A DNA stretch of 14,354 nt, taken from NCBI GenBank assembly GCA_035308365.1, contig DATGGU010000185.1, positions 1 through 14,354 of the forward strand, given 5' to 3'. Below the pieces are notes generated by a model. That model did not search any database, was not told where the DNA came from, and saw nothing but the letters and a program-made list of their open reading frames with translations. The position numbers were made by a program, and so were the translations under genes. Within the stretch, counting starts at the first letter, position 1. Every line of letters begins with the position of its first letter. Of the stretch, positions 1 to 6,297 are shown one piece after another. The stretch is from PALSA-505 sp035308365. GTDB lineage: Bacteria > Actinomycetota > Actinomycetes > Streptosporangiales > Streptosporangiaceae.

Positions 1-4
1 CGAT

Positions 5-260
5 GCCCTCGGGTGGCGGTCGAACCCCGGATCGGCGCCCTCGGGTGGCGGTCGAAGCCCGGATCGGCCGCCGCTCGGCGCCCTCGGGTGGCGGTCGAAG
101 CCCGGATCGATGCCCTCGGGTGGCGGTCGAAGCCCGGATCGATGCCCTCGGGTGGCGGTCGAAGCCGGATCTGCTCGCCGCTCGGCACCCTCGGGTGGCG
201 GTCGAACCCTGGATCTGCTCGCCGCTCGGCGCCCTCGGGTGGCGGTCGAAGCCCGGATCG
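5..260. repeat. Seven-copy imperfect tandem repeat, two spacing classes
   Basis: Seven copies of an element with core CCTCGGGTGGCGGTCGAA, followed by (G/C)CCCGGATC, start near 5, 37, 80, 112, 144, 187 and 231. Neighbouring starts are either 32 bp apart or 43-44 bp apart. The longer spacing comes from an extra linker containing GCCGCTCGGC, seen after copies 2, 5 and 6. Copies 1 and 6 carry GAACCC in place of GAAGCC; copy 5 has lost one C. Because 32, 43 and 44 are not multiples of 3, a reading frame through the array changes phase at nearly every copy, so I regard it as non-coding. It lies downstream of the leftward sulfotransferase/monooxygenase operon and may continue to the left of the window. 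Function unknown. Confidence 0.9.
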
Positions 261-261
261 A

Positions 262-287
262 CCGCCATGCCCCCAGAGGGCAGGCGG
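262..287 (-). terminator. Hairpin downstream of the leftward monooxygenase operon
   Basis: CCGCC (262-266) and TGCCC (268-272) pair with GGGCA (278-282) and GGCGG (283-287), giving a 10-bp stem with one bulged A (267) and a 5-base loop. It begins about 15 bases past the monooxygenase stop codon when read leftward. It has no clear T-tract, as is common for actinobacterial terminator hairpins. It also marks the edge of the tandem repeat array. Confidence 0.55.
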
Positions 288-302
288 ATGGCGATGGGGG
301 GG

Positions 303-1430
303 TCAGTTACTTTGGTGACCGGTACGGCCTCGCCTGCGTAGCTCGGGGAGCACGCCCTCGCCGAACCAGTACGCTTCCTCCAGGTGCGGGTAGCCGGACA
401 GGATGAATTCCTCGACGCCGCTCGCGGCGTACTCCTCGATCAGGTCGGCGACTTCCTGGTGGCTGCCGACCATGGCCGTCCCGGCGCCGCCGCGCAGCAG
501 CCCCACCCCGGCCCACAGACCCGGATGGATCTCCAGATCTCTGGGGTTGCCGCTGCGCCGGTAGTCCGCGAGCAGCGCCTGCTGGCGCTGCTGGCCCACC
601 GATTCGCTCGCCGCCAGGGTCTGCTGGGTGCTGGCCAGTTCCTCGTCGCTGGCGAAGCTCAGCAGCCGGGCGGCCTCCGTCCAGGCATCCTCGCTGCAGT
701 CCCTGGTGATCACGTGGATCCGCATGCCGAAGCGGGGTTTGCGGCCGAATCCGTCGGCGGCCTCCCTGACCCAGGCGATCTTCTCTGCCACCTGGGCGGG
801 CGGCTCGCCGAACGTCAGGTACACGTCGGCGTGCCTGGCGGCCACCGCGATGGCGGGCGGGGACGACCCGCCGAAGTAGATGTCGGGCAGCGGCTCGGGG
901 CGCGCGTACACCGTCGCCCCCTCGACCGTGTAGTGCTTGCCGCTGAAGCCGAACGGCTCCGGGCCCCAGGCGCCCCGTACGACGGTCAGGAATTCCTCGC
1001 ATCTTGCGTACCGCTCGTCGTGCGGCATGAAGTCGCCGAACCGGCGCAGCTCGTCGGAGTGACCACCGCTCACCACGTTGAGCAGCAGCCTGCCCCGGGA
1101 CAGCCGCTGGAACGTGCCGGCCATGTTGGCCGACAGCACCGGCGAGGTGAGACCGGGCCGGAACGCCACGATGTATTTGAGCCGCTCGGTCTCGCGGGTC
1201 AGCGCGGCGGTCACCAGCCACGCATCCTCGCACCAGATCCCGGTCGGCGTCAGGACGGCGTAGAAACCGAGCTGGTCAGCCGCCCGCGCGATCTGCGCCA
1301 TGTACTCGATGTCAGGCGGCCGGCGCGTCGCGCCCGCTTTGCCGTCCAGCCCGGGGAACGCCCGGTCGGAGATCGAGCGCCCGTCACCGGAGGTGGGCAG
1401 GTACCAGTTCAGCCGGAGCAGGCTACTCAT
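303..1430 (-). CDS. SsuD-like FMNH2-dependent (LLM class) monooxygenase
   Basis: Predicted 375-aa flavin-dependent monooxygenase of the bacterial luciferase-like fold, closest in pattern to SsuD alkanesulfonate monooxygenases, which use reduced flavin and O2 to split an alkanesulfonate into aldehyde and sulfite. Seen here: LPTSGDG (res. 11-17), TPTGIWCEDAWLV with the SsuD-type cysteine at C67, YFGGSSPPA, LTFGEPPAQVAEKI, R237 and H239 in FGMRIHV, SVGQQR, WAGVGLLRGGAGTAMVG with R313, and SGYPHLEEAYWFGE near the C-terminus. Oddities: the His of the E. coli LPTHGDG motif is Ser14, and about 17 extra residues follow it (res. 20-38), so the substrate may not be a simple alkanesulfonate. The start overlaps the sulfotransferase stop (ATGAGTAG) and has no good Shine-Dalgarno site of its own, implying translational coupling. 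A partner flavin reductase and an Ssu transporter are not visible. Family call firm; substrate unknown. Confidence 0.9.
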   Translation of the reverse strand: MSSLLRLNWYLPTSGDGRSISDRAFPGLDGKAGATRRPPDIEYMAQIARAADQLGFYAVLTPTGIWCEDAWLVTAALTRETERLKYIVAFRPGLTSPVLSANMAGTFQRLSRGRLLLNVVSGGHSDELRRFGDFMPHDERYARCEEFLTVVRGAWGPEPFGFSGKHYTVEGATVYARPEPLPDIYFGGSSPPAIAVAARHADVYLTFGEPPAQVAEKIAWVREAADGFGRKPRFGMRIHVITRDCSEDAWTEAARLLSFASDEELASTQQTLAASESVGQQRQQALLADYRRSGNPRDLEIHPGLWAGVGLLRGGAGTAMVGSHQEVADLIEEYAASGVEEFILSGYPHLEEAYWFGEGVLPELRRRGRTGHQSN

Positions 1431-2400
1431 ATCCGTACAGCCTTAGCACGTCGCCGAACCTTTCCAGGGCCAGCCGCTGGTGCTCTGGCGTGAAGGCGGT
1501 GCGCCAGCCACCGATCTGGCCCTTGTAGAACGAGAACACCTCAGGGTTGAACAACTGCCCGGCCACATCTCGCGTATTCGCGTCGCTGACGCCGAGGAAG
1601 CCGAAGATCCGCGTGAGGGCCCGGGCCTGGACCTCGGCCGAGCCGCCGCCTCTCGGCCCGACCAGGTCTTCGAATGAGGTCTTGCAGACGTTCGGGTGGT
1701 TGAGCAGCCAGGCCATGCTGCGCATGTCCGGGTGTGCCGGGGGGAAGGACGGGTCGGTGAGCGCATAGGCGAGCTGCTCGCCGAACGTTGCCTTGGATTT
1801 AAGGATCTCGCTGAACACCATAAAGTCGTTGTAGTTGCTGAATCCCCGGCCAGTCTTCCCGCACAGGAAATTGACCATCGACAGGATCATGTCCCTTGGG
1901 TCCCGGTAGTTGAATATGATCCGGGGCTCGCCGGTCTCCACCCATTCCCGCAGGAAATGGCCGTCCAGCTTGGTGATGTCAAATTGGTTGAATACCCAGC
2001 ACACGTTGGCCGGGGTGTCCGCGAAATCGCTGCCGACCGCCCGCCTGTGCACCTCCTCGATGAACCCGGTCTCGACCATCGCCCGGCTGTACCAGGTGAT
2101 GAGTGGCTGGTCAAAGCGGATGTGCCAGGACCAGGACAGCGCGTCCCAGGCCCGGTCGGTCGCCTCGGTGAAGGTGGCCTCGTCGGCGTCTTCCAGGGCG
2201 TCGGCGGTCTGCTTGCCGTAAGCAATGCGGGCGATTCGCCAGCGGGTTTCCAGATCCAGGACAGGAACAATTTCCGGTCGCAACCGCACGCCCGCGCCGT
2301 TCATTTTGTAGCCGAGCGCGATCATCAGTTCCTGAAGGAGGTGCGTGCCGGATTTCATCAGCGACACGATGATCACACGCGGCGCTTGTCCAGATTCCAC
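1423..2400 (-). CDS. PAPS-dependent sulfotransferase family protein
   Basis: Predicted 325-aa cytosolic sulfotransferase that would move the sulfo group of 3'-phosphoadenosine-5'-phosphosulfate to a hydroxyl or amine of an unidentified acceptor. The 5'-phosphosulfate loop is IIVSLMKSGTHLLQELM, with the catalytic-type lysine near K16. The 3'-phosphate-binding motif is FNYRDPRDMILSMVNF (R166 to S174), and the C-terminal PAPS-contact signature is KGQIGGWRTAFTPEH (W299). These sit at the expected spacing for Sulfotransfer_1-type enzymes of about 300 residues. I chose GTG at 2400 because GGAGG lies 5 bases before it; ATG at 2424 is in frame and adds 8 residues (MRANTEVQ) but has no usable ribosome site. 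It is the first gene of a leftward operon and overlaps the monooxygenase by 8 bp, so the two probably act on one metabolite. Family call firm, acceptor unknown. Confidence 0.88.
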   Translation of the reverse strand: MESGQAPRVIIVSLMKSGTHLLQELMIALGYKMNGAGVRLRPEIVPVLDLETRWRIARIAYGKQTADALEDADEATFTEATDRAWDALSWSWHIRFDQPLITWYSRAMVETGFIEEVHRRAVGSDFADTPANVCWVFNQFDITKLDGHFLREWVETGEPRIIFNYRDPRDMILSMVNFLCGKTGRGFSNYNDFMVFSEILKSKATFGEQLAYALTDPSFPPAHPDMRSMAWLLNHPNVCKTSFEDLVGPRGGGSAEVQARALTRIFGFLGVSDANTRDVAGQLFNPEVFSFYKGQIGGWRTAFTPEHQRLALERFGDVLRLYGYE

Positions 2401-2405
2401 CTGAA

Positions 2406-2410
2406 CCTCC
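2406..2410 (-). promoter_or_regulatory. Ribosome binding site deciding the sulfotransferase start
   Basis: Read on the minus strand this is GGAGG, 5 bases before GTG (2398-2400). The upstream in-frame ATG (2422-2424) has only CTAGG directly against it, so the GTG is the better-supported start. Confidence 0.55.
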
Positions 2411-2424
2411 GTATTTGCCCTCAT

Positions 2425-2758
2425 CCTAGCGAACCAGCATGATCAGGTACACCACCCACATCACGAACGAGGCGGACGGTACCCAGTTACGGCCCTCCGT
2501 ATTAGGGCACTGGCGGTGACCCAATCATCTTTTGATCATTGCCGCGCCAGGGCCACCACCTGCGGCTATGCAAACGTTCGTGCACCGTTCCCCGCGTATG
2601 GTTCCCGCTGAGTGCGTCCCCCTGACCATTGCGGATCACTTTACGCGTCCAATTATTGACGGATTGCACACGCACGCCCATCCTGTGGGCTAATAGTTCC
2701 TCTTGGCCGAGAAGTGCTATTAGGACCGGCTAGTCCCATACGCCTATGAGGAGAAGCG
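2425..2758. other. Divergent intergenic region (no gene)
   Basis: About 330 bases between the leftward sulfotransferase operon and the rightward exported-protein pair, so it should hold promoters for both. It is visibly less GC-rich than the genes around it. Rightward, TTGCAC (2664-2669) and GCTAAT (2689-2694) are a weak candidate -35/-10 pair with a long 19-base spacer. A small dyad, GGAC/GTCC, surrounds CGGCTA at 2723-2736, just ahead of the ribosome site. Leftward, TAATAC on the minus strand near 2500 is a weak -10 without a well-spaced -35. AACGTT at 2573-2578 is a short palindrome. I see no RNA gene or convincing small ORF. Confidence 0.4.
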
Positions 2759-4456
2759 ATGAGATTGCACCTGGGCTTGGCGGCTGCCGCCGCCGGATTA
2801 ACCCTGGCGGTGGGCCTTACCGTCAGCACCGCGCCGGCCGGCGCGACCACCCCGAGCCCGAACCGGGACACCGCAGCAAAAGCCAACGTCATTGGGACCG
2901 GGCACGCCGTGGCGCGCTCGGTCACCGTCAGCCAGGCCCGCCAGCGTGACCGGCGCCTGGGCCTGACCGGCACTCACGCGCGCCCACAGGGACCGCTCGG
3001 CCGGGACGGCCGGCTGGCCGGCGCCGCGCTTGCGGTGCGGGCCACCCTGGGAGCCAGGATGCGGCCCGCCGGGCCGTCCGGCATCACCGGCCTCAACCAG
3101 GGACGGTCCGCCTGGACCAAGGCGGCGAACTCGCGAATCAGTGCCGCACGGCCGGTCCGGGTACGGCGCCCGGACGCGGTCCAGCCGGCGTCGGTCGACC
3201 CGAGCGACTTCACCGGCCTCTCGGAAAGCGGCTCGAACGGCGGCGGCCCGACGCCCGACGTCACCGCCGCGGTGAGCGGTAACGAGCTCGCCGAGACCGT
3301 GAACCTGACCCTGCAGGTGTTCAGCAAGAGCACGGCGGCGACGGACTGCACGGTGAGCCTGGCCAGCCTGCTCGGTGCGACGACCAGCCTGTCCCACCCA
3401 AGGATCCAGTGGGACAACGCGAACAACCGGTTCAGCCTGGTGGTTGACTCGGTGCCGTCGTCCGCCTTCGACGTGCCGATTCAGTACCTGGCCGCGAGCC
3501 AGACCAGCGACGCCTGCGGCGCGTGGTGGATCTACAGCCTGAGCTTCCCGATCTCGTCCACCTATCCGCTGGGTGCCACTCTCAACTATCCCTACCTGGG
3601 CCAGGACAGGACCTCGATCCTGTCCTCGACCAACAACTACAACTCCAGCGGCAGCTACGTGGGGTCATCGGCCTACGCCATCCCCAAGTCCGCCGCCTAC
3701 TCCGGCGCCGGGTTCAGCTTCACCACCTACTCGGTGGCGTTCTCCACCGCGCCGGTCACCGTGGCCGGGATCCCGGTCTTCGCCACCACGACCACCTACT
3801 GGCTCGCCTCGGTGCCGGGCACCGGCTACGACCTGTATTCGATGCCCACCAACCCGGCGGGCGCGATCACGTTGCGGGCGACCATCAGGGCACCGTTCAG
3901 CGCGCCGTCCCGCCGGGTGAACCAGCCGGGCACGTCGGTAACCCTCGACCCGCTCGACGGGCGGATCCAGTCCGCGCCGGTCCAGGACGGCAACGTCGTC
4001 TGGTTCACGCACGACATCAACTACCAGGGCTTCCCGACCGTCCTGTACGGCGGGATCGACGTGAACACCGATCAGATCGAGACGGCGGTTGCCTTCGACA
4101 GCAACACCAGCGACGACTTCAACCCCTCCATCGCCGTCACCGATGCGGGCAACAACACCAACTTCATCTGGGTGGACTGGTCCTACACCGACAGCGGCTA
4201 CGGCGTGCCGGTGTCCGACACGGTCGCGGGTGTGGCCCCCGGCCAGGGCGTGCCCGACCTCGCCGGGGCCGACCTGACCCTGGTCACCGGTTCATCCACA
4301 TCCAGCATCTCCACCTTCGGTAGCTACTCCTCCGCCGAGGTCGACTCGTTCGCCCAGGGCTCCTGCCCGGCCGGCGAGACCGCGCTCACCGCCCAGGAGT
4401 ACTTCACCGGCAGCGGGTCGTGGGCGACCCAGCTTGCCAGAACGACGTTCTGCTGA
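2759..4456 (+). CDS. Sec-exported, probably beta-propeller (sialidase-like) protein
   Basis: Predicted 565-aa exported protein of no assigned reaction. Res. 1-29 form a Sec signal peptide (Ala/Leu core, likely cut after APAGA). Res. 30-150 are a low-complexity Arg/Ala/Pro stretch. From about 150 the text resembles large secreted bacterial propeller-like proteins: FTGLSESG, PTPDVTAAVSGN (164-175) followed by a Val/Asn beta strand, HPRIQWDNANNRFSLVVDS (from about 213; compare the usual 'DPRV-YD-RW' strand), NPSIAVTDAGNNTNFIWVDW, and FGSYSSAEVD (from 520) followed by TAQEYFTGSGSWATQLA (compare the usual 'GDYSS..VDP..FW..EY...WGT' ending). Four cysteines, one the last residue, suggest two disulfides in the exported form. 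The start is supported by GAGGAG (2748-2753). The next gene is 51 bases downstream and also exported. No catalytic Asp box or glycosidase motif is evident. Fold inferred by eye; function unknown. Confidence 0.8.
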   Translation: MRLHLGLAAAAAGLTLAVGLTVSTAPAGATTPSPNRDTAAKANVIGTGHAVARSVTVSQARQRDRRLGLTGTHARPQGPLGRDGRLAGAALAVRATLGARMRPAGPSGITGLNQGRSAWTKAANSRISAARPVRVRRPDAVQPASVDPSDFTGLSESGSNGGGPTPDVTAAVSGNELAETVNLTLQVFSKSTAATDCTVSLASLLGATTSLSHPRIQWDNANNRFSLVVDSVPSSAFDVPIQYLAASQTSDACGAWWIYSLSFPISSTYPLGATLNYPYLGQDRTSILSSTNNYNSSGSYVGSSAYAIPKSAAYSGAGFSFTTYSVAFSTAPVTVAGIPVFATTTTYWLASVPGTGYDLYSMPTNPAGAITLRATIRAPFSAPSRRVNQPGTSVTLDPLDGRIQSAPVQDGNVVWFTHDINYQGFPTVLYGGIDVNTDQIETAVAFDSNTSDDFNPSIAVTDAGNNTNFIWVDWSYTDSGYGVPVSDTVAGVAPGQGVPDLAGADLTLVTGSSTSSISTFGSYSSAEVDSFAQGSCPAGETALTAQEYFTGSGSWATQLARTTFC

Positions 4457-4495
4457 AAAGGAACCGGGTAACTGATCATGGACGCAGAAACGCTG

Positions 4496-4500
4496 AAGGG
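4496..4500 (+). promoter_or_regulatory. Ribosome binding site favouring the 4508 start
   Basis: AAGGG lies 7 bases before ATG 4508. For the upstream in-frame ATG at 4478 the nearest purine run (AAGGA, 4458-4462) is 15 bases away, too far for a normal site. Confidence 0.45.
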
Positions 4501-4507
4501 CGCCGTC

Positions 4508-6091
4508 ATGAGCCGGCGTTCGGCCATTAAAAGAGGCGCCGCCACCGCCTTCCTCCTGTCGCAGGCATCTCTCTTCGAGCAGCTTGTGATAGCTCCCGCC
4601 CGCCCGGCCGTTGCCGCTACGGGATTCTCCGACATCCAGTTCAACATGGGCGCCTTCGTCCACCCGCCGGCCGTCTTCAACGACGGTGCGGGCAACGTCA
4701 CGGCGCAGTTCCCCGTGGTGTTCACCCTTTTCCTGCCGGCCGTGCTGACCCGGACCCCGACCAAGAGCGATCAGTCCACGCTGGCCAACGCGCTGGCTTT
4801 GATCGAGGCGGTCTACCCGGCCAGCCCGTCCGGCGTGCTGATCTTCTCGGTTTCCTACGGCAAGCCGTACTTCAACCGGCTGAACCAGTCGGTGGTCAGC
4901 GCGCACATGCCGCACCTGGCCTCCGACCACACCCGGTTCGTGCTGGAAGAGGCCTTCCCGATGCCGACCGACGTGGTCGGCGGCTTCGTCGGTGGGCCCA
5001 ACGCGCTGATCCCCGGCGTCACCAAGGACCGGTTCAACGTCAACGTCGTGATCGAGTCCAACGACATGCTGTTCCAGTTCCGCAGCGACAACATGTCCAA
5101 CCTCAGCGACGTGTCGCTGTGGCTGCAGGGCAGCAACACCCTGAACGGCCAGAGCATCCCCTCGCCCAGCTTCAACGGCCTGCTCAGCTTCCAGACCCCC
5201 CGCATCCAGTTCATGCAGCAGGGCATGCCGCGCTCGGTGGCCGATCAGTACGGCTTCGAGTTCGCCCCCCGGATCAACCCCGACTCATCCATGGCCATGG
5301 GCTTCGTCGACCAGCAGGTCAACGCGTCCGGCCCACCGCAGATCGTCACGTTCGTCGGCAACTCGTCGGCCAAGCTCACCGACGCCAACCCGGGCGACTA
5401 CTTCGACAACGGTTCGATCGCCCACTTCTCGCACGTCATCGAGGACCTGTACCAGTTCTACGCACTGCCCAACCAGGACTCGCGGCGCCCGGACGGCGAG
5501 CCGTTCACCGAGCGCTGCCAGTACATGTTCACGTCCAACCAGCTCGGCACGCCCAACGGAATCCCGTCTGCGGGCAACGCCGACCAGTTCACCAACGGCG
5601 GCGGCCCCGCCTTCATCAACAATGTGTTCCAGGGCACCAGTTCGGCGGCCGACGAGGCCCAGGACAGCGCCGGCCAGTTCAGCCCCTCCAACCAGAGCCT
5701 CAGCGCCACCTTCACCGGGACCGGCCGGATCGGCCACAACGCCGCACTGCAGCGGGTGTCCCGGGCCGCCGACGGCACCCCGATCCACATCAGAATGGAC
5801 GGCCCGGGCGTGGACACCATGGACGTCCCGGCCTTCCAGCCCTTCCCCGGCCAGCCGACGGTCCCGGCCGGCAGCAACCAGTTCAAGCTCCAGTTCATGA
5901 TCTTCGTCCCTACCGCCGACTTCTTCGCGCGGCTGCGCACGTCGGTGGCGGCACAGGACCTGCAACACCAGTTCCTCGCCGACCAGGACGATGACAACGG
6001 CCTGGAGCGCTTCCTGACGGCCACCCGCCGCCAGAACTTCCTCGTTCCCCCCCGCCGCCACAGGTCATTCCCGTTGACCGAACTGACCTGA
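4508..6091 (+). CDS. Tat-exported DyP-peroxidase-like protein (DUF7405-like)
   Basis: Predicted 527-aa exported protein. Its N-terminus MSRRSAIKRGAATAFLLSQ matches a twin-arginine signal (SRRxxIK, then a hydrophobic stretch and ARPAVA cleavage site). The C-terminal half resembles dye-decolorizing heme peroxidases: GFVDQ at res. 265-269 sits where DyPs carry GxxDG; GTPIHIRMDGPG (H427) matches the HIR(x)ANP motif with the proximal heme-ligand His; then LQFMIFVPTADFFARL (compare 'GLLFVAFQxD') and a NFLVPPR ending (compare 'FxVPPG'). Oddities: the final Gly of GxxDG is Gln, and I cannot find the RRG segment that carries the distal Arg, so peroxidase activity is uncertain though heme binding is possible. 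I recall related proteins being grouped as DUF7405. Start 4508 is preferred for its ribosome site and compact Tat signal; ATG 4478 would add 10 residues. Probably co-transcribed with the exported protein ahead of it. Confidence 0.75.
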   Translation: MSRRSAIKRGAATAFLLSQASLFEQLVIAPARPAVAATGFSDIQFNMGAFVHPPAVFNDGAGNVTAQFPVVFTLFLPAVLTRTPTKSDQSTLANALALIEAVYPASPSGVLIFSVSYGKPYFNRLNQSVVSAHMPHLASDHTRFVLEEAFPMPTDVVGGFVGGPNALIPGVTKDRFNVNVVIESNDMLFQFRSDNMSNLSDVSLWLQGSNTLNGQSIPSPSFNGLLSFQTPRIQFMQQGMPRSVADQYGFEFAPRINPDSSMAMGFVDQQVNASGPPQIVTFVGNSSAKLTDANPGDYFDNGSIAHFSHVIEDLYQFYALPNQDSRRPDGEPFTERCQYMFTSNQLGTPNGIPSAGNADQFTNGGGPAFINNVFQGTSSAADEAQDSAGQFSPSNQSLSATFTGTGRIGHNAALQRVSRAADGTPIHIRMDGPGVDTMDVPAFQPFPGQPTVPAGSNQFKLQFMIFVPTADFFARLRTSVAAQDLQHQFLADQDDDNGLERFLTATRRQNFLVPPRRHRSFPLTELT

Positions 6092-6100
6092 GCACGGCCC

Positions 6101-6132
6101 GCCGGGCGGGGAGCCACGCATCCCCGTCCGGC
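6101..6132 (+). terminator. Strong intrinsic-type hairpin after the exported pair
   Basis: GCCGGGCGGGGA (6101-6112) pairs with TCCCCGTCCGGC (6121-6132) over 12 positions with a single G-T wobble and an 8-base loop, 9 bases past the stop codon of the DyP-like gene. No T-tract follows. Confidence 0.65.
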
Positions 6133-6159
6133 CGGCCCGGTTGCACCGCTGCCGGGTAT

Positions 6160-6182
6160 GCGCAAAGGCACTGCCTTTTCGC
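6160..6182 (+). terminator. Second hairpin with T-run, possible back-up terminator
   Basis: AAAGGC (6164-6169) pairs with GCCTTT (6173-6178) around a 3-base loop; after one C/T mismatch the stem continues with GCG/CGC (6160-6162 with 6180-6182). The 3' arm is T-rich. It could back up the 6101 hairpin or mark the end of readthrough before the next promoter. Confidence 0.4.
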
Positions 6183-6192
6183 GCACGACGTC

Positions 6193-6222
6193 TGCCTGAA
6201 AATACTCAGTTTTATTTAGGCA
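6193..6222 (+). promoter_or_regulatory. Inverted repeat in the upstream region of the 358-aa orphan gene
   Basis: TGCCTGAAAA and TTTTATTTAGGCA form an imperfect dyad (TGCCT/AGGCA outer arms, AAAA/TTTT inner arms) in a locally AT-rich patch about 75 bases ahead of the start codon. TAATGA (6232-6237) just downstream could serve as a -10 element, but the hexamer 17 bases upstream (TTTTAT) is a poor -35. An operator overlapping the promoter is a reasonable reading, unproven. Confidence 0.3.
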
Positions 6223-6297
6223 TACGTGGCGTAATGAGACATAAGCTGTGACCGGCCAGCGCGCATATCGTCCAGCACTGTCTCGGAGGCGGTATCG

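Noticed and set aside
5..260. CRISPR array
   Set aside because: The intervals between copies are 2 bases or a recurrent 13-15-base linker, not unique spacers of constant length, and no cas genes are present.
301..320. GGTCA/TGACC dyad as a terminator
   Set aside because: It overlaps the last codons and stop of the monooxygenase gene, has only a 5-bp stem, and a much stronger hairpin lies just beyond at 262-287.
3..406. Overlapping open frames on the plus strand through the repeat array
   Set aside because: They stay open only because the GC-rich repeat lacks stop codons; the 32/43-44-bp spacing changes phase from copy to copy, so no frame repeats a consistent peptide, and there is no ribosome site.
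384..1493. Long plus-strand open frame
   Set aside because: It is antisense to the SsuD-like gene, whose reading frame has clear conserved motifs; the frame is a GC-bias artefact.
2567..2582. LacI-type operator around AACGTT
   Set aside because: Only the central six bases are palindromic; flanking positions do not match symmetrically and no regulator gene is nearby.
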